From: Scytonematopsis contorta HA4267-MV1
Lineage (GTDB): Bacteria > Cyanobacteriota > Cyanobacteriia > Cyanobacteriales > Nostocaceae
Assembly: GCA_019359035.1 (NCBI GenBank)
Contig: JAHHIC010000033.1
Coordinates: forward strand, 62,001 to 126,000
Reading direction: 5' to 3'
Length of the DNA stretch: 64,000 nucleotides
The notes under the pieces are model-generated. The model was not told the DNA's origin. It saw nothing but the letters and a program-made list of their open reading frames with translations, and searched no databases. Made by a program: the position numbers and the translations under genes. This document shows, piece by piece, positions 36,093-45,643 of this stretch (within the stretch, counting starts at the first letter, position 1; each line of letters begins with the position of its first letter).

Positions 36093-36359
36093 GGGCTGAA
36101 GCCCAACTACGAACCTTTGGGGCTGAAGCCCAACTACGAACCTTTGGGGCTGAAGCCCAACTACGAACCTTTAGGGCTGAAGCCCAACTACGAACCTTTA
36201 GGGCTGAAGCCCAACTACGAACCTTTGGGGCTGAAGCCCAACTACGAACCTTTGGGGCTGAAGCCCAACTACGAACCTTTGGGGCTGAAGCCCAACTACG
36301 AACCTTTGGGGCTGAAGCCCAACTACGAACCTTTGGGGCTGAAGCCCAACTACGAACTT
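36093..36359. repeat. Tandem array, 10 copies of a 27-bp unit
   Basis: The unit GGGCTGAAGCCCAACTACGA plus ACCTTTG repeats with exact 27-bp spacing from 36093 to the last start at 36336. Single-base A/G changes occur at the join. Each unit carries the small hairpin GGGCT-GA-AGCCC. Because 27 is a multiple of 3, open frames run through it on both strands, encoding simple peptide repeats; I treat these as accidental. It occupies the divergent gap between purD and the epimerase gene; the rest of that gap shows nothing. Confidence 0.92.
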
Positions 36360-36572
36360 GTATATTTGTGTGCAAGATAAAAACAATAAACCAGTAAATA
36401 TATTGATTATTATTGACTTCTTTTCAAGATTACTAGGTATTTTCCATACATTGTTAAATACTAAAAATGTTTGTTAAAACAGCAACAGTAAGTCATGGCA
36501 AATACATGGCGACTACACGACTACAAAGATTATCCTGTAAATATAGAAATAAAAAAAACAAAGAAAGGAATT

Positions 36573-37538
36573 ATGACTAAAACTATCGTTACTGGTGCTG
36601 CTGGGTTTATTGGTTCTCATTTAGTAGAAACTTTGTTAAAGCAAGGAAAAGAAGTAATTGGGATTGACGAATTTAATGATTATTACGACCCAATTTTAAA
36701 ACGCAAAAATGTTTCTTCGTTTGAAAATCATCCTGGTTTTCAATTAATTGAGGGAGATATTCAAGTTTTGGACTGGCAAAATCTTCTCAAAAATGTTGAT
36801 ATTATTTATCACCAAGCAGCGCAAGCAGGTGTAAGAGCTAGTTGGGGTAAAGGTTTCCGCAGCTACACTGAGCGGAATATTAATGCAACACAAATTATGC
36901 TGGAAGCAGCTAAGGATGCACCTAATTTACAAAGGTTGGTGTTTGCTTCTACTTCTAGTATCTATGGAGATGCGGAGATTATGCCAACCCATGAGGGTAT
37001 TTGTCCAGCTCCTGTTTCTCCCTATGGTATTACTAAATTGGCTGCGGAAAGATTATGTGGACTGTATCAGAAAAACTTTGGTGTACCTTTTGTGGCATTG
37101 CGGTATTTTACTGTTTACGGTCCGAGACAGCGACCTGATATGGCGTTTCATAAGTTTTTTAAAGCTGTTTTAGAAGACGAAGCGATACCTGTCTATGGTG
37201 ATGGACAGCAAACGCGAGATTTTACTTTTGTTAGTGATGCTGTGGCTGCAAATTTAGCTGCGGGTAGTGCTGCTGGTGCGGTGGGAGAAATTTTTAATAT
37301 TGGTGGTGGTAGTCGCGTTGTGTTGGCCGAAGTGCTGGATACGATGGAAGAAATTGTTGGTCAACCTATCAAGAGAAAACATATTGAGAAAGCGATGGGA
37401 GATGCACGTCATACTGGTGCTGATATCTCTAAGGCTCAAAGAATTTTGGGTTGGAAACCTCAGGTGTCGCTGCGTGATGGTTTGACTCAGGAGTGGAATT
37501 GGGTTAAGAGTTTGTATCCTGTGATGTCGGTTGTGTAG
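36573..37538 (+). CDS. NAD-dependent epimerase/dehydratase (UDP-glucuronate 4-epimerase-like)
   Basis: About 321 residues from ATG 36573, which has AAAGGA as ribosome site and puts the Rossmann motif TGAAGFIG at residues 7-14. An upstream ATG (36495) would add a non-conserved leader. Other features: IDEFNDYYDP, HQAAQAGVRASW, STSSIYGD, the catalytic YGITK, and YGPRQRPDMA. The pattern RASW..YTERNINAT matches UDP-glucuronate/UDP-glucose 4-epimerases that feed capsular polysaccharide. Exact sugar not determinable. Confidence 0.92.
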   Translation: MTKTIVTGAAGFIGSHLVETLLKQGKEVIGIDEFNDYYDPILKRKNVSSFENHPGFQLIEGDIQVLDWQNLLKNVDIIYHQAAQAGVRASWGKGFRSYTERNINATQIMLEAAKDAPNLQRLVFASTSSIYGDAEIMPTHEGICPAPVSPYGITKLAAERLCGLYQKNFGVPFVALRYFTVYGPRQRPDMAFHKFFKAVLEDEAIPVYGDGQQTRDFTFVSDAVAANLAAGSAAGAVGEIFNIGGGSRVVLAEVLDTMEEIVGQPIKRKHIEKAMGDARHTGADISKAQRILGWKPQVSLRDGLTQEWNWVKSLYPVMSVV

Positions 37539-37731
37539 GTAACTTTGGCAAGGGATTATGAACGGATGTAATGGATGGTTTGTTGGCAGCTGTCGATATT
37601 TAAACGTCCGTTATATCTTACTTTTTAAGTAATCAATTATATTACTGGTGAGAGATAAAAAATATATTTGTCTTCCCTATGATGAATCTGGAGGATGGCA
37701 TTTATATTTATGTCGATTGCCAAAATTTTTG

Positions 37732-38415
37732 ATGCGGATATTACTGGTTGAAGATGACCCGGAACAATTAGAGCCTTTGCAGGGTTTGCTTTCAGAGGCT
37801 GGATATATTGTTGATGGTGTTGAAGATGGAGAAATTGCACAGTGGTTATTGTCTAAAAAACAGTATGACTTATTGATTTTGGACTGGATGTTGCCTACTG
37901 TTAGTGGGTTGACTCTTTGTCGTCAGTATCGACTTGAGGGTAAAACTACTCCTGTACTAATATTAACTGCTAAAGATACTACTTTGGATAAAGTTGAGGG
38001 TTTAGATGCTGGTGCGGATGATTATCTTGTGAAGCCTGCTGATTTGTTAGAATTATTAGCGCGGGTGCGTGCTTTGGGGAGACGTTCTCCTAATTGGCAA
38101 GGAGATATCATTACTGTCGAAGATTTACAACTTTGTTTAAGTAATTTAACGATTGAACGAAATCATAGAAGTGTTGAATTGTCCCCACGGGAGGCTCAAT
38201 TGTTGGAGTATTTAATGCGTCATCGCAATCAGGTTTTAACTCGCGAGCAAATTGAGGAAGCTTTGTGGGAATGGGGTTCGGAACCTGAAAGCAATGCTTT
38301 GACTGTGTTAGTACGCAAGTTGCGACAGCGATTGCTGTTAGTTGATGCGGTTGATTGGATTAAAACTGTTTATGGTATGGGTTATCGGTTTAATCCTGTA
38401 AGTAATGGTGAATAA
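37732..38415 (+). CDS. OmpR/PhoB-family response regulator (RppA-like)
   Basis: About 227 residues from ATG 37732 (MRILLVEDDPEQLEPLQ). An upstream GTG at 37648 would add 28 non-conserved residues. The receiver has the acidic pair EDD, the phospho-acceptor Asp in LLILDWMLP, and Lys in YLVKPADLLELLARV. The C-terminal winged helix includes LSPREAQLLEYLM and NALTVLVRKLRQRL. It closely resembles cyanobacterial RppA/NrsR-type regulators. The cognate kinase is probably the protein at 39186-40466, although an oppositely oriented gene lies between them. Confidence 0.9.
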   Translation: MRILLVEDDPEQLEPLQGLLSEAGYIVDGVEDGEIAQWLLSKKQYDLLILDWMLPTVSGLTLCRQYRLEGKTTPVLILTAKDTTLDKVEGLDAGADDYLVKPADLLELLARVRALGRRSPNWQGDIITVEDLQLCLSNLTIERNHRSVELSPREAQLLEYLMRHRNQVLTREQIEEALWEWGSEPESNALTVLVRKLRQRLLLVDAVDWIKTVYGMGYRFNPVSNGE

Positions 38416-38520
38416 TTGTAGTAATATAAATCTCACTTATAGTCCTAAAGGTGCAAAGAAGAGTATTTTAAGTATGGTCTAAATATGTGAGACTAATGTA
38501 AATACTTGTTTAAATGGATG

Positions 38521-39135
38521 CTAATTTTTTATGCGATAGCTCAGAAGTATTTTCGCATCTTCAAGTGATAGCCTTAGTTCCTGAATAATCATAGCTTGTA
38601 CATGGTTGAGTTCTGTAGTTGGAAGCTCGAATTCTAACTTTTTAAGTATGGAGTTTACCGTTTTTACTTCAACTTTTGTCAATCCTTGCTTATTTTTTAT
38701 CTCAGCTAAAATTCCTAAAACTTTGACTGTTGTTTGTAGTTTTATTGGCGTATTTGCTTGTATTTCTACTTGTGGATAGAGTTTTAGGTTTTGAGCAATC
38801 ATAGTTTTTACTTTACTCAATTCTGTCAAAGGGACTTTGAATTCTAATTTTTTGAGTCGTGAGTTAGTAGTTGCGATTTCAACGTTGGTAAAATCTTGCT
38901 TCTTTTCTATTTCAATTTTGGTTATTAGGAGGTTAGTAGCTAGTTGGACTTTTACTGTATTTGTATCTGCTCGGAGTTTGTTTGCTGTGCTATAGGAACG
39001 ATTTAATAGTCGGTTTGTTAGCGATTCACCACCTATCGCGAAAGCAATTAAAATTAGTGGGAAAGGCAACAAAAGTTTTAACTTGAACAGTTTTCTTTTT
39101 GCTGCTATTGGGGTAAGGACATAGAAATTTCTCAT
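38521..39135 (-). CDS. Membrane-anchored protein with duplicated domain, unknown function
   Basis: The 204-residue protein has an N-terminal basic segment and one hydrophobic anchor (about 20-36, LKLLLPFPLILIAFAIGG), then two similar ~60-residue units. Matching pieces are NSRLKKLEFKVPLTELSKVKTM and NSILKKLEFELPTTELNHVQAM, preceded by TNVEIATT and TKVEVKTV. The units would lie outside the cytoplasmic membrane. The gene opposes the flanking regulator and kinase genes, and its start is 50 bp from the kinase start, so the two are divergently transcribed from a shared region. A periplasmic partner of the kinase is an inference from position only. Confidence 0.78.
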   Translation of the reverse strand: MRNFYVLTPIAAKRKLFKLKLLLPFPLILIAFAIGGESLTNRLLNRSYSTANKLRADTNTVKVQLATNLLITKIEIEKKQDFTNVEIATTNSRLKKLEFKVPLTELSKVKTMIAQNLKLYPQVEIQANTPIKLQTTVKVLGILAEIKNKQGLTKVEVKTVNSILKKLEFELPTTELNHVQAMIIQELRLSLEDAKILLSYRIKN

Positions 39136-39185
39136 ATTTTCCCAGATTTAGAAGTTTCCTATTAAAAAAGTAATATTTAAAATCT

Positions 39186-40466
39186 ATGTTTCAACGTAGT
39201 CGTTCTAATTTAGCTCAGTGGTTTACTCTAACGATGGGGAGTATTTTGGTGGTTTTTGCGGGAATACTTTACTACCAAGCTGTATATGATGAGTTGGAAA
39301 ATCTGGATAGGCTGCTCTACAAAAAATCCAGAGTGATGGCAATAAACGCAAGGTATGATGAGCGTCAGAGACAGTTAGATTTAGAAAATGTGCCGCTTAT
39401 AGGAAGTAACGTTCCCCCTTTAGGTAGTGAAGTTGTATATGCGCGTTGGTATGATGCTGAAAGTCAAATAGTGCAATTTTTTGGTACTACTCCAGAAACC
39501 CAGTTAAAAACTACTTCCGGATTTGAAACTATCAAAACTACACCTCTTTCAAAAGAAATACTAAATACTATTTGGCTACGTCAGTTAACGTTACCAGTCT
39601 ACCAAGATAATTTATTAATCGGTTATCTCCAAATTGCAACCCCCTTAACATCTTCGCAAAATAATCTGGCTCAGTTCCGATTGGTTTTGCTTCTTATTGT
39701 ACCAGCGACTTTAGGGACAATAGGGTTAGCTGGTTGGTTTTTAGGTGGACTCGCTATGCAACCTATTCGTGACAGCTACAATCAACTGCATCGATTCACC
39801 GCTGATGCTTCCCACGAGTTGCGGTCACCTTTGTCAGCTATTATTAGTAATGCCCAGTACAGCTTAATTTCTCAATCTAGTAATCCGGAAATGCAACGTC
39901 AGCGATTAGGGAAGATTGTTGATACAGCCAAGTCGATGAGTGTTTTGGTTAATAATCTGCTGTTCTTAGCACGTCATGAAGGTCGATTACCTCCTGATTC
40001 TCTACAAAAAGTTGACTTGAAAAGTCTAATAAAACAAGTTGCAGACGAATACGCGACACAAGAAGCTGCACAACATCTCAATTTAACTTATACTTTACCC
40101 ACTAATGCCGTAAGTGTACTAGGTGATGTAGAGTTGCTACGTCGAGTAGTAGTTAATTTACTAACAAACGCCTGTAAATATACTCCATCTGGGGGTCAAG
40201 TTGAATTACAACTGTTTGTACAGCCATATTGGGCTGTTATAAAAGTGACAGACAATGGTATCGGCATTCCTGAAACTGATTTGCCGCATATTTTTGAGCG
40301 GTTTTATCGGGTGGACAAAAAACGAGCACGGAAAACTGGTGGATATGGCTTGGGGTTAGCTATTGCACAACAAATAGTTTCTGCACACGACGGTTATATT
40401 AGTGCTCAAAGTGTTGTTGATAAGGGGTCAACATTTCAAATTTTTTTGCCTCTTAAACAATATTAA
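39186..40466 (+). CDS. Two-component sensor histidine kinase (RppB-like)
   Basis: The 426-residue protein has TM1 (about 11-31), a periplasmic loop of about 130 residues, and TM2 (about 165-188). HisKA follows with H210 in FTADASHELRSPLSA, then HATPase_c with NACKYTPSGG, DNGIGIPE and GYGLGLAIAQQIV. Length and layout fit the RppB/NrsS kinases that pair with RppA/NrsR-type regulators in cyanobacteria and respond to redox or metal signals. The cognate regulator is likely at 37732-38415. It has its own upstream region of 50 bp shared with the divergent gene. Confidence 0.9.
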   Translation: MFQRSRSNLAQWFTLTMGSILVVFAGILYYQAVYDELENLDRLLYKKSRVMAINARYDERQRQLDLENVPLIGSNVPPLGSEVVYARWYDAESQIVQFFGTTPETQLKTTSGFETIKTTPLSKEILNTIWLRQLTLPVYQDNLLIGYLQIATPLTSSQNNLAQFRLVLLLIVPATLGTIGLAGWFLGGLAMQPIRDSYNQLHRFTADASHELRSPLSAIISNAQYSLISQSSNPEMQRQRLGKIVDTAKSMSVLVNNLLFLARHEGRLPPDSLQKVDLKSLIKQVADEYATQEAAQHLNLTYTLPTNAVSVLGDVELLRRVVVNLLTNACKYTPSGGQVELQLFVQPYWAVIKVTDNGIGIPETDLPHIFERFYRVDKKRARKTGGYGLGLAIAQQIVSAHDGYISAQSVVDKGSTFQIFLPLKQY

Positions 40467-40600
40467 AAGTTAATTCGCGAATTACGAATTACGAATTGTT
40501 TTGGTCACTTTTTAATCACATTTATTGTAAATACTATAAATTAATCAACGCTGGTGAGGACGATAGCACCACTGACAATACCGCTCGGTTAATAGATTTT

Positions 40601-40633
40601 GTAGGTTGGGTTTCGTTCCTCAACCCAACCTAC
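40601..40633. repeat. GTAGGTTGGGTT palindrome
   Basis: GTAGGTTGGGTTTCGTTCCTCAACCCAACCTAC forms a 12-bp stem. Together with the following ACGAGTTTTTGTATTTTCG it is an inverted copy of the repeat found after both Rpn-family genes (8055-8101 and 62286-62335). Confidence 0.75.
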
Positions 40634-40691
40634 GAGTTTTTGTATTTTCGGTTAGGAACTATGGGCTGATGAGAAGTTTATAGACATTAGA

Positions 40692-40790
40692 CATCTCCAG
40701 AAATTAATTATGCGTTTTCTGAAACCCTTGTAGAGACGCGATATATCGCGTCCCTACATTCTTTTCTGGAGAGGTCTATTACATGTAACG
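40692..40790. repeat. Nested inverted repeat around a TAGAGACGCGAT palindrome
   Basis: The inner palindrome is 40730-40758 (TGTAGAGACGCGATATATCG and following, one mismatch). It is enclosed by arms CATCTCCAGAAA and TTTCTGGAGAGG, and beyond them AGACATTAGAC- and GTCTATT-type arms. Like 32466-32563, the element is a palindrome within a palindrome. It lies 25 bp before the methyltransferase gene. Confidence 0.65.
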
Positions 40791-40814
40791 TCTATTAATA
40801 GGAAAGAAAAAATT

Positions 40815-41429
40815 ATGCAATTACAACGAATAATACTTTTACTCATAGCAAGTATTAATTTGGCAGCTTTGGGAACTGCTGGATGTACAACAACCCAACG
40901 TGATTTTGAGGCAGAAGCCCAAGCTCCAAATGTAACGACTCCAGCACAACGCCAACCCGATGTACCTTACGTGCCAACGCCACAACCGGTAGTAGACGCA
41001 ATGTTGCAACTGGCACAAGTAAACAGTAATGATATCATTTATGACTTGGGCAGTGGTGATGGACGAATACCGATTACAGCGGCGCAAAGATTTGGTATTC
41101 GTAGTGTCGGAGTAGACATTAATCCTCAACGAGTTCAAGAAGCTAATGCAAATGCTCAAAAAGCTGGAATGACTAATCGCGTAGAGTTTCGGCAACAAGA
41201 CTTGTTTGAAACGGATTTACGTAATGCGACTGTAGTGACACTTTATCTGTTACCGGATGTTAATTTAAAACTTAGACCTAAGTTGCTGCGAGAGCTTAGA
41301 CCTGGTACTAGGATTGTATCTCATGCTTTTGATATGGGTGATTGGCAACCACAACAAGTACAACAGGTGGATGGTAAAACTATCTATCTTTGGGTAGTTC
41401 CGGAAAATGTCCCTCCGAATTTACGCTAA
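40815..41429 (+). CDS. SAM-dependent methyltransferase with lipoprotein-type signal
   Basis: The 204-residue protein begins with a basic/hydrophobic signal and a lipobox-like GTAGC (Cys24), then a Pro/Gln-rich linker. A class I methyltransferase domain follows: IYDLGSGDGRIPI (motif I), VGVDINPQRV (motif II) and a VTLYLLPDVN motif IV-like segment. The domain resembles the class I fold seen in protein and small-molecule methyltransferases. Export of a SAM-dependent enzyme is odd, since SAM is cytosolic. Either it faces the cytosol as a signal-anchored protein or the signal is not cleaved. Role unknown. Confidence 0.85.
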   Translation: MQLQRIILLLIASINLAALGTAGCTTTQRDFEAEAQAPNVTTPAQRQPDVPYVPTPQPVVDAMLQLAQVNSNDIIYDLGSGDGRIPITAAQRFGIRSVGVDINPQRVQEANANAQKAGMTNRVEFRQQDLFETDLRNATVVTLYLLPDVNLKLRPKLLRELRPGTRIVSHAFDMGDWQPQQVQQVDGKTIYLWVVPENVPPNLR

Positions 41430-41696
41430 CCAACGAAAATACGTTGCAGATACATCTTCCATCTTTTGATTTTAAAATCACCAGCAAAAATCTATCTAAA
41501 TGTAAAAATAATTCATCATTTGGGTAGATTCTTATGCTTCTATATCCCTGGAAAATAAACAAAATTGTACATTCTAATTTCCCCATTTATACGTAAGCTA
41601 ATACTTTTTTTTCGCAATTCTATTTCCCAAAAAAATTATTTCGGAAGACGTTTTTGTTATTTTTTATATTTTTCATAGGGAGGTTAAGGAGTAAAA

Positions 41697-44453
41697 ATGA
41701 CAGCGACTTTGACAAAACAATCAATTAACCGTCAATGGCATGATTTGAATTCACAAGATGTAGTACACGCACTAGAATCTAATTTGGAAACAGGACTATC
41801 ACCAGATGAAGTTCGTAAAAGACGCGAACAATTTGGAGTGAACGAGTTAACTATTCAAGAAGGAACAAGTGTTTGGGTACGTTTTTTACAACAATTTAAC
41901 CAACCTTTAATATATATATTATTATTTGCCGGGGTCGTAAGCCTTTTTCTGCGAGATTGGATTGATGCTGGGGTTATTTTTGCAGTCGTTTTAATTAATG
42001 CAATTATTGGTTATATTCAAGAGTCAAAAGCGGAAAATGCAATTGCTGCTCTTGCTTTATCTGTCACAACCGAAGCAATGGTTATTCGTAATAGTCAGCG
42101 GTTACAGTTATCCTCACGAGACTTAGTACCAGGGGATTTAGTAAAGCTGAGTTCTGGTGACAAAGTACCTGGAGATTTGCGATTAATTGAAGTTAATAAT
42201 TTGCAAGTTGATGAGTCCGCATTGACAGGAGAATCAGTTCCTGTTGACAAAGTTACTCGAAAGCTTGATTCAGAAACTTCTTTAGCAGACAGAGTAAATA
42301 TGGCTTATGCTGGTAGTCTGGTTACATCTGGGCAAGCTACGGGTATTGTAGTTGCGATTGGAAATGAAACAGAAACAGGACGAATTTCGGAACTTGTTGG
42401 ACAAAGTGCGAATTTAACTACACCCCTAACTCGCAAATTAGAAAAATTTACTTGGACGTTGATATATGTAATTATTGGACTTTCAGCTATGGTTATAGCT
42501 GTCGGTTTGGGTCAAGGTAAATCTTTGGTAGAAATGTTCAATACGGCAGTTGCATTAATTGTAAGTGCTATCCCAGAAGAATTGCCGCCATTAGTCACGA
42601 TTGTTCTGGCAATTGGTGTTTCTCGTATGGCAAAACGCCATGCAATTGTCCGAAAATTACCTGCTGTTGAAACTTTGGGCAGTGCTACGGTCATTTGTTC
42701 TGATAAAACTGGTACATTGACAGAAAATCAAATGACTGTTGAAAGTATTTATGCTGGTAATCAGCGCTATACAGTTAGTGGTATTGGTTATAATTTTGAA
42801 GGTAATATTTTACATAATAAGCAACCTATTAATTTTAATCTTGGTTCCTCCAGTGGTTCACGCACGGTGAATCCACTACTTGAATGCTTACGATGTGGAT
42901 TGTTATGCAATGATTCGCATTTGCAAGAAAAAGATGGACAGCAAACTGTCGCAGGAGACCCAACTGAAGGTGCTTTAATTGTCGTTGCAGCAAAAGCAGG
43001 TTTGGAGAGTCAGGATTTAGCTCAGGATATGCCTCGACTTGATGGGATTCCATTTGAGTCGGAGCTACAGTATATGGCTACTCTACATGAGGGGGATGCG
43101 ACGAATAATATTATTTATGTTAAGGGTTCAACCGAAGCTATTCTGAAACGATGCAGCCAACAGATGGACGAAAATGGAAAAGCAGCACGTTTGGATGTAG
43201 AACGGGTCAAACGTGAAGCTGATACAATGGCTGAAAGAGGTTTACGGGTATTGGCTTTCGCGCAAAAATCAGTTGCATTACAGCAAAAATCATTAAAACC
43301 AGAAGAGATTGAAAGGGGGTTGATTTTTATTGGTTTGCAGGGAATGATTGACCCTCCAAGGGAAGAAGCGATTAAAGCTGTAGATATCTGTAAAAATGCT
43401 GGTATTCAAGTCAAGATGATTACAGGTGACCATGCTGTTACCGCAGCTGCAATCGCACACACAATCCATTTGACTAACGAGCGTCAGCCAGCGTTAACGG
43501 GGACTCAGCTTGGCCGTATGAGCGATACGGAACTTGCTAATACCTTGGAAGATAGTGCAGTTTTTGCCCGTGTTGCTCCTGAACAAAAATTACGCCTTGT
43601 GAAAGCGTTGCAATCCAAAGGGGAAATTGTTGCGATGACAGGGGATGGTGTAAATGATGCACCAGCACTTAGGCAAGCAGATATTGGCATCGCTATGGGT
43701 AAAGCAGGAACCGAGGTTGCGAAGGAAGCTGGGGATATTATTCTCACCGATGATAATTTTGCCTCAATTGCAGCAGCGGTCGAAGAAGGACGTACTGTTT
43801 ATCAAAATTTAAGAAAGGCGATCGCATTTCTCTTACCTGTTAATTTTGGGCAAGGGTTAACAATTCTAGCTAGTGTGTTGCTAAACAGCGCGTTACCGAT
43901 TTTACCAGTACAAATTCTCTGGATTAACATGGTAAGTTCTTCTGCGCTCTCAATTCCCCTAGCGTTTGAACCAAAAGTTCCGGGAGTAATGCAAAAACCA
44001 CCCCGCAACCCAAGAGAACCATTATTAGCTGGGAGTATCCTCCGACGCATTATTATCATCACACTATTTAATTGGATTGTCACATTTGGAATTTTTGAAT
44101 GGGTGAATGATAGAACAGGAAATGAAGCATTAGCACGAACGATGGCAGTCCATGCACTGGTTGCGGCTGAGATATTTTATTTATTAAGTATGAGCCATTT
44201 AATACCTTCGCTCTGGGCAAAAATACGAAAAAAACGAGGACAAAAAGTATCGATTGCTTATGCTCCAGCTTTGGGCATTGTTTCTGTAATTATATTACAA
44301 ATTCTTTTTAGTCAGTGGTCGCCATTTAATACATTGTTTGATACAGTACCGCTGAATTTTTCACAAGCATTGATTTGTCTTGCAGCAGGTTTTCCAGTTG
44401 TGGTTCTCAGTCTGTTATTGCGATGGCTAAATAAGGAGCGTAATTTATGGTAA
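41697..44453 (+). CDS. Cation-transporting P-type ATPase (P2-like)
   Basis: The 918-residue protein has the N-terminal cation-ATPase domain, TGES (177-180), phosphorylation site D336 in [19 protein letters not shown] in the nucleotide domain, [12 protein letters not shown], and about ten membrane helices. M4 reads AIPEELPPL (293-297) instead of PEGLP, and M6 reads [13 protein letters not shown]. There the position of the Ca2+-ligand Asp of SERCA (NLVTDG) is Ser, so classic Ca2+ transport is doubtful; the transported ion is unknown. The ribosome site is GGAGGTTAAGGAG. A HIP1 site GCGATCGC lies in the coding region near 43818. Confidence 0.93.
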   Translation: MTATLTKQSINRQWHDLNSQDVVHALESNLETGLSPDEVRKRREQFGVNELTIQEGTSVWVRFLQQFNQPLIYILLFAGVVSLFLRDWIDAGVIFAVVLINAIIGYIQESKAENAIAALALSVTTEAMVIRNSQRLQLSSRDLVPGDLVKLSSGDKVPGDLRLIEVNNLQVDESALTGESVPVDKVTRKLDSETSLADRVNMAYAGSLVTSGQATGIVVAIGNETETGRISELVGQSANLTTPLTRKLEKFTWTLIYVIIGLSAMVIAVGLGQGKSLVEMFNTAVALIVSAIPEELPPLVTIVLAIGVSRMAKRHAIVRKLPAVETLGSATVICSDKTGTLTENQMTVESIYAGNQRYTVSGIGYNFEGNILHNKQPINFNLGSSSGSRTVNPLLECLRCGLLCNDSHLQEKDGQQTVAGDPTEGALIVVAAKAGLESQDLAQDMPRLDGIPFESELQYMATLHEGDATNNIIYVKGSTEAILKRCSQQMDENGKAARLDVERVKREADTMAERGLRVLAFAQKSVALQQKSLKPEEIERGLIFIGLQGMIDPPREEAIKAVDICKNAGIQVKMITGDHAVTAAAIAHTIHLTNERQPALTGTQLGRMSDTELANTLEDSAVFARVAPEQKLRLVKALQSKGEIVAMTGDGVNDAPALRQADIGIAMGKAGTEVAKEAGDIILTDDNFASIAAAVEEGRTVYQNLRKAIAFLLPVNFGQGLTILASVLLNSALPILPVQILWINMVSSSALSIPLAFEPKVPGVMQKPPRNPREPLLAGSILRRIIIITLFNWIVTFGIFEWVNDRTGNEALARTMAVHALVAAEIFYLLSMSHLIPSLWAKIRKKRGQKVSIAYAPALGIVSVIILQILFSQWSPFNTLFDTVPLNFSQALICLAAGFPVVVLSLLLRWLNKERNLW

Positions 44454-44463
44454 TTGTATGGCG

Positions 44464-44545
44464 TCGTTTTGGTTAAACATAAGAGGTCTTTTTGGCTAAA
44501 CACAAGAGGGCGGGCAAGGATGCCCACCCCACAAGAGAAGAATTC
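44464..44545 (+). repeat. Compound dispersed repeat, second copy
   Basis: GTTTTGGTTAAACATAAGAGG then TTTTTGGCTAAACACAAGAGGGCGGGCAAGG-type sequence and CACAAGAGAAGAATTC. It matches the order of elements at 28521-28606. Confidence 0.7.
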
Positions 44546-44633
44546 ATGTGTTTCTTTATATCTCTCTCACTTAATTAAAAACCGCTATTAATTGAAAATT
44601 TTGATTGTCATTTATTGAGGTTGAAAAAATGCT

Positions 44634-45443
44634 ATGAAAGGATTAAAAGGTAAAAACGCTTTAATTACAGGTGCAAGCTCTGGTATCGGACAGGCAATAG
44701 CTATCCGTCTTGCTCAAGAAGGCTGTAACATCGCTATTAACTATCGTAAAAGTGCGGAAGAAGCGGAAAATACGGAAGAAATAGCAATGCAAAAAGCCTG
44801 TGGAAATATTGACAACTGTGGTGTTAAATCTTTGCTAGTGCAGGGTGATGTCTCTAAAGAAGAAGATATCTTGGAGATGATTAACACCGTAGTTGATAAA
44901 TTTGGCAGTTTAGATATCCTGGTCAATAATGCAGGAATTCAAACAGAGAGTTCCTCCCACGAAGTAAAAACAGAAGACTTTGACCGAGTGATTGCTGTGA
45001 ACCTCCGGGGTGCTTATCTCTGTGCCCGTGAAACTATTAAACACCTTCTTTCTCGAAACACTCCGGGGGTAATTATAAATATTTCCAGCGTCCACGAAAT
45101 TATTCCCAGACCAATGTATGTGAGCTATTCCATCAGTAAAGGAGGCATGGAAAATATGACCAAAACTTTAGCTTTGGAATATGCAAACCGAGGTATCCGA
45201 GTTAACGCTGTAGCACCAGGAGCTACTATCACACCTATTAACGAAGACTGGATTAATGACCCAGAAAAGAAAGCTGTTGTGGAAAGTCATATTCCAATGG
45301 GTCGTGCTGGAACCTCTGAAGAAATGGCGGCATCTGTAGCTTTTTTAGCTTCCGATGAAGCAGCATATATTACGGGTCAAACACTATTTATTGATGGTGG
45401 GTTAACTCTCTACGCTGACTTTCGAGAAGCTTGGTCTGCTTAA
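44634..45443 (+). CDS. SDR oxidoreductase, glucose 1-dehydrogenase-like
   Basis: The 269-residue protein is a classical short-chain dehydrogenase: NAD(P) motif TGASSGIG, NNAG in ILVNNAGIQ, catalytic Ser in NISSVHE, Y-x-x-x-K as YSISK, and a C-terminal TGQTLFIDGGL. Segment NYRKSAEEAE and the IPRPMYVSYS region match glucose 1-dehydrogenase/general-stress SDRs (such as Bacillus Gdh and YdaD-type proteins). It starts a plus-strand series that looks stress- or envelope-related. Substrate not determinable. Confidence 0.9.
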   Translation: MKGLKGKNALITGASSGIGQAIAIRLAQEGCNIAINYRKSAEEAENTEEIAMQKACGNIDNCGVKSLLVQGDVSKEEDILEMINTVVDKFGSLDILVNNAGIQTESSSHEVKTEDFDRVIAVNLRGAYLCARETIKHLLSRNTPGVIINISSVHEIIPRPMYVSYSISKGGMENMTKTLALEYANRGIRVNAVAPGATITPINEDWINDPEKKAVVESHIPMGRAGTSEEMAASVAFLASDEAAYITGQTLFIDGGLTLYADFREAWSA

Positions 45444-45643
45444 AACAAACTTATGATGGGCTTAATACAAAACTGATAATACAACAATAACTGATACTTC
45501 TTGGTATTTTTCTCATCCCGTAAATGTGCTGTGTTTTTTTTGTAGTGCGGGCTTCCAACCAGTGAATGTACAACTGAGGCCACTTTCTGGTAGAATTTAG
45601 CTCGCCACTCCCTACAAATAAGATAGAACCATAGGAGTACAAA

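Noticed and set aside
36076-36380. Long open frames on both strands coding simple peptide repeats (LGLKPNYEP and KVRSWASAP)
   Set aside because: They arise because the 27-bp repeat length is a multiple of three; no ribosome site or non-repeat protein sequence supports them.
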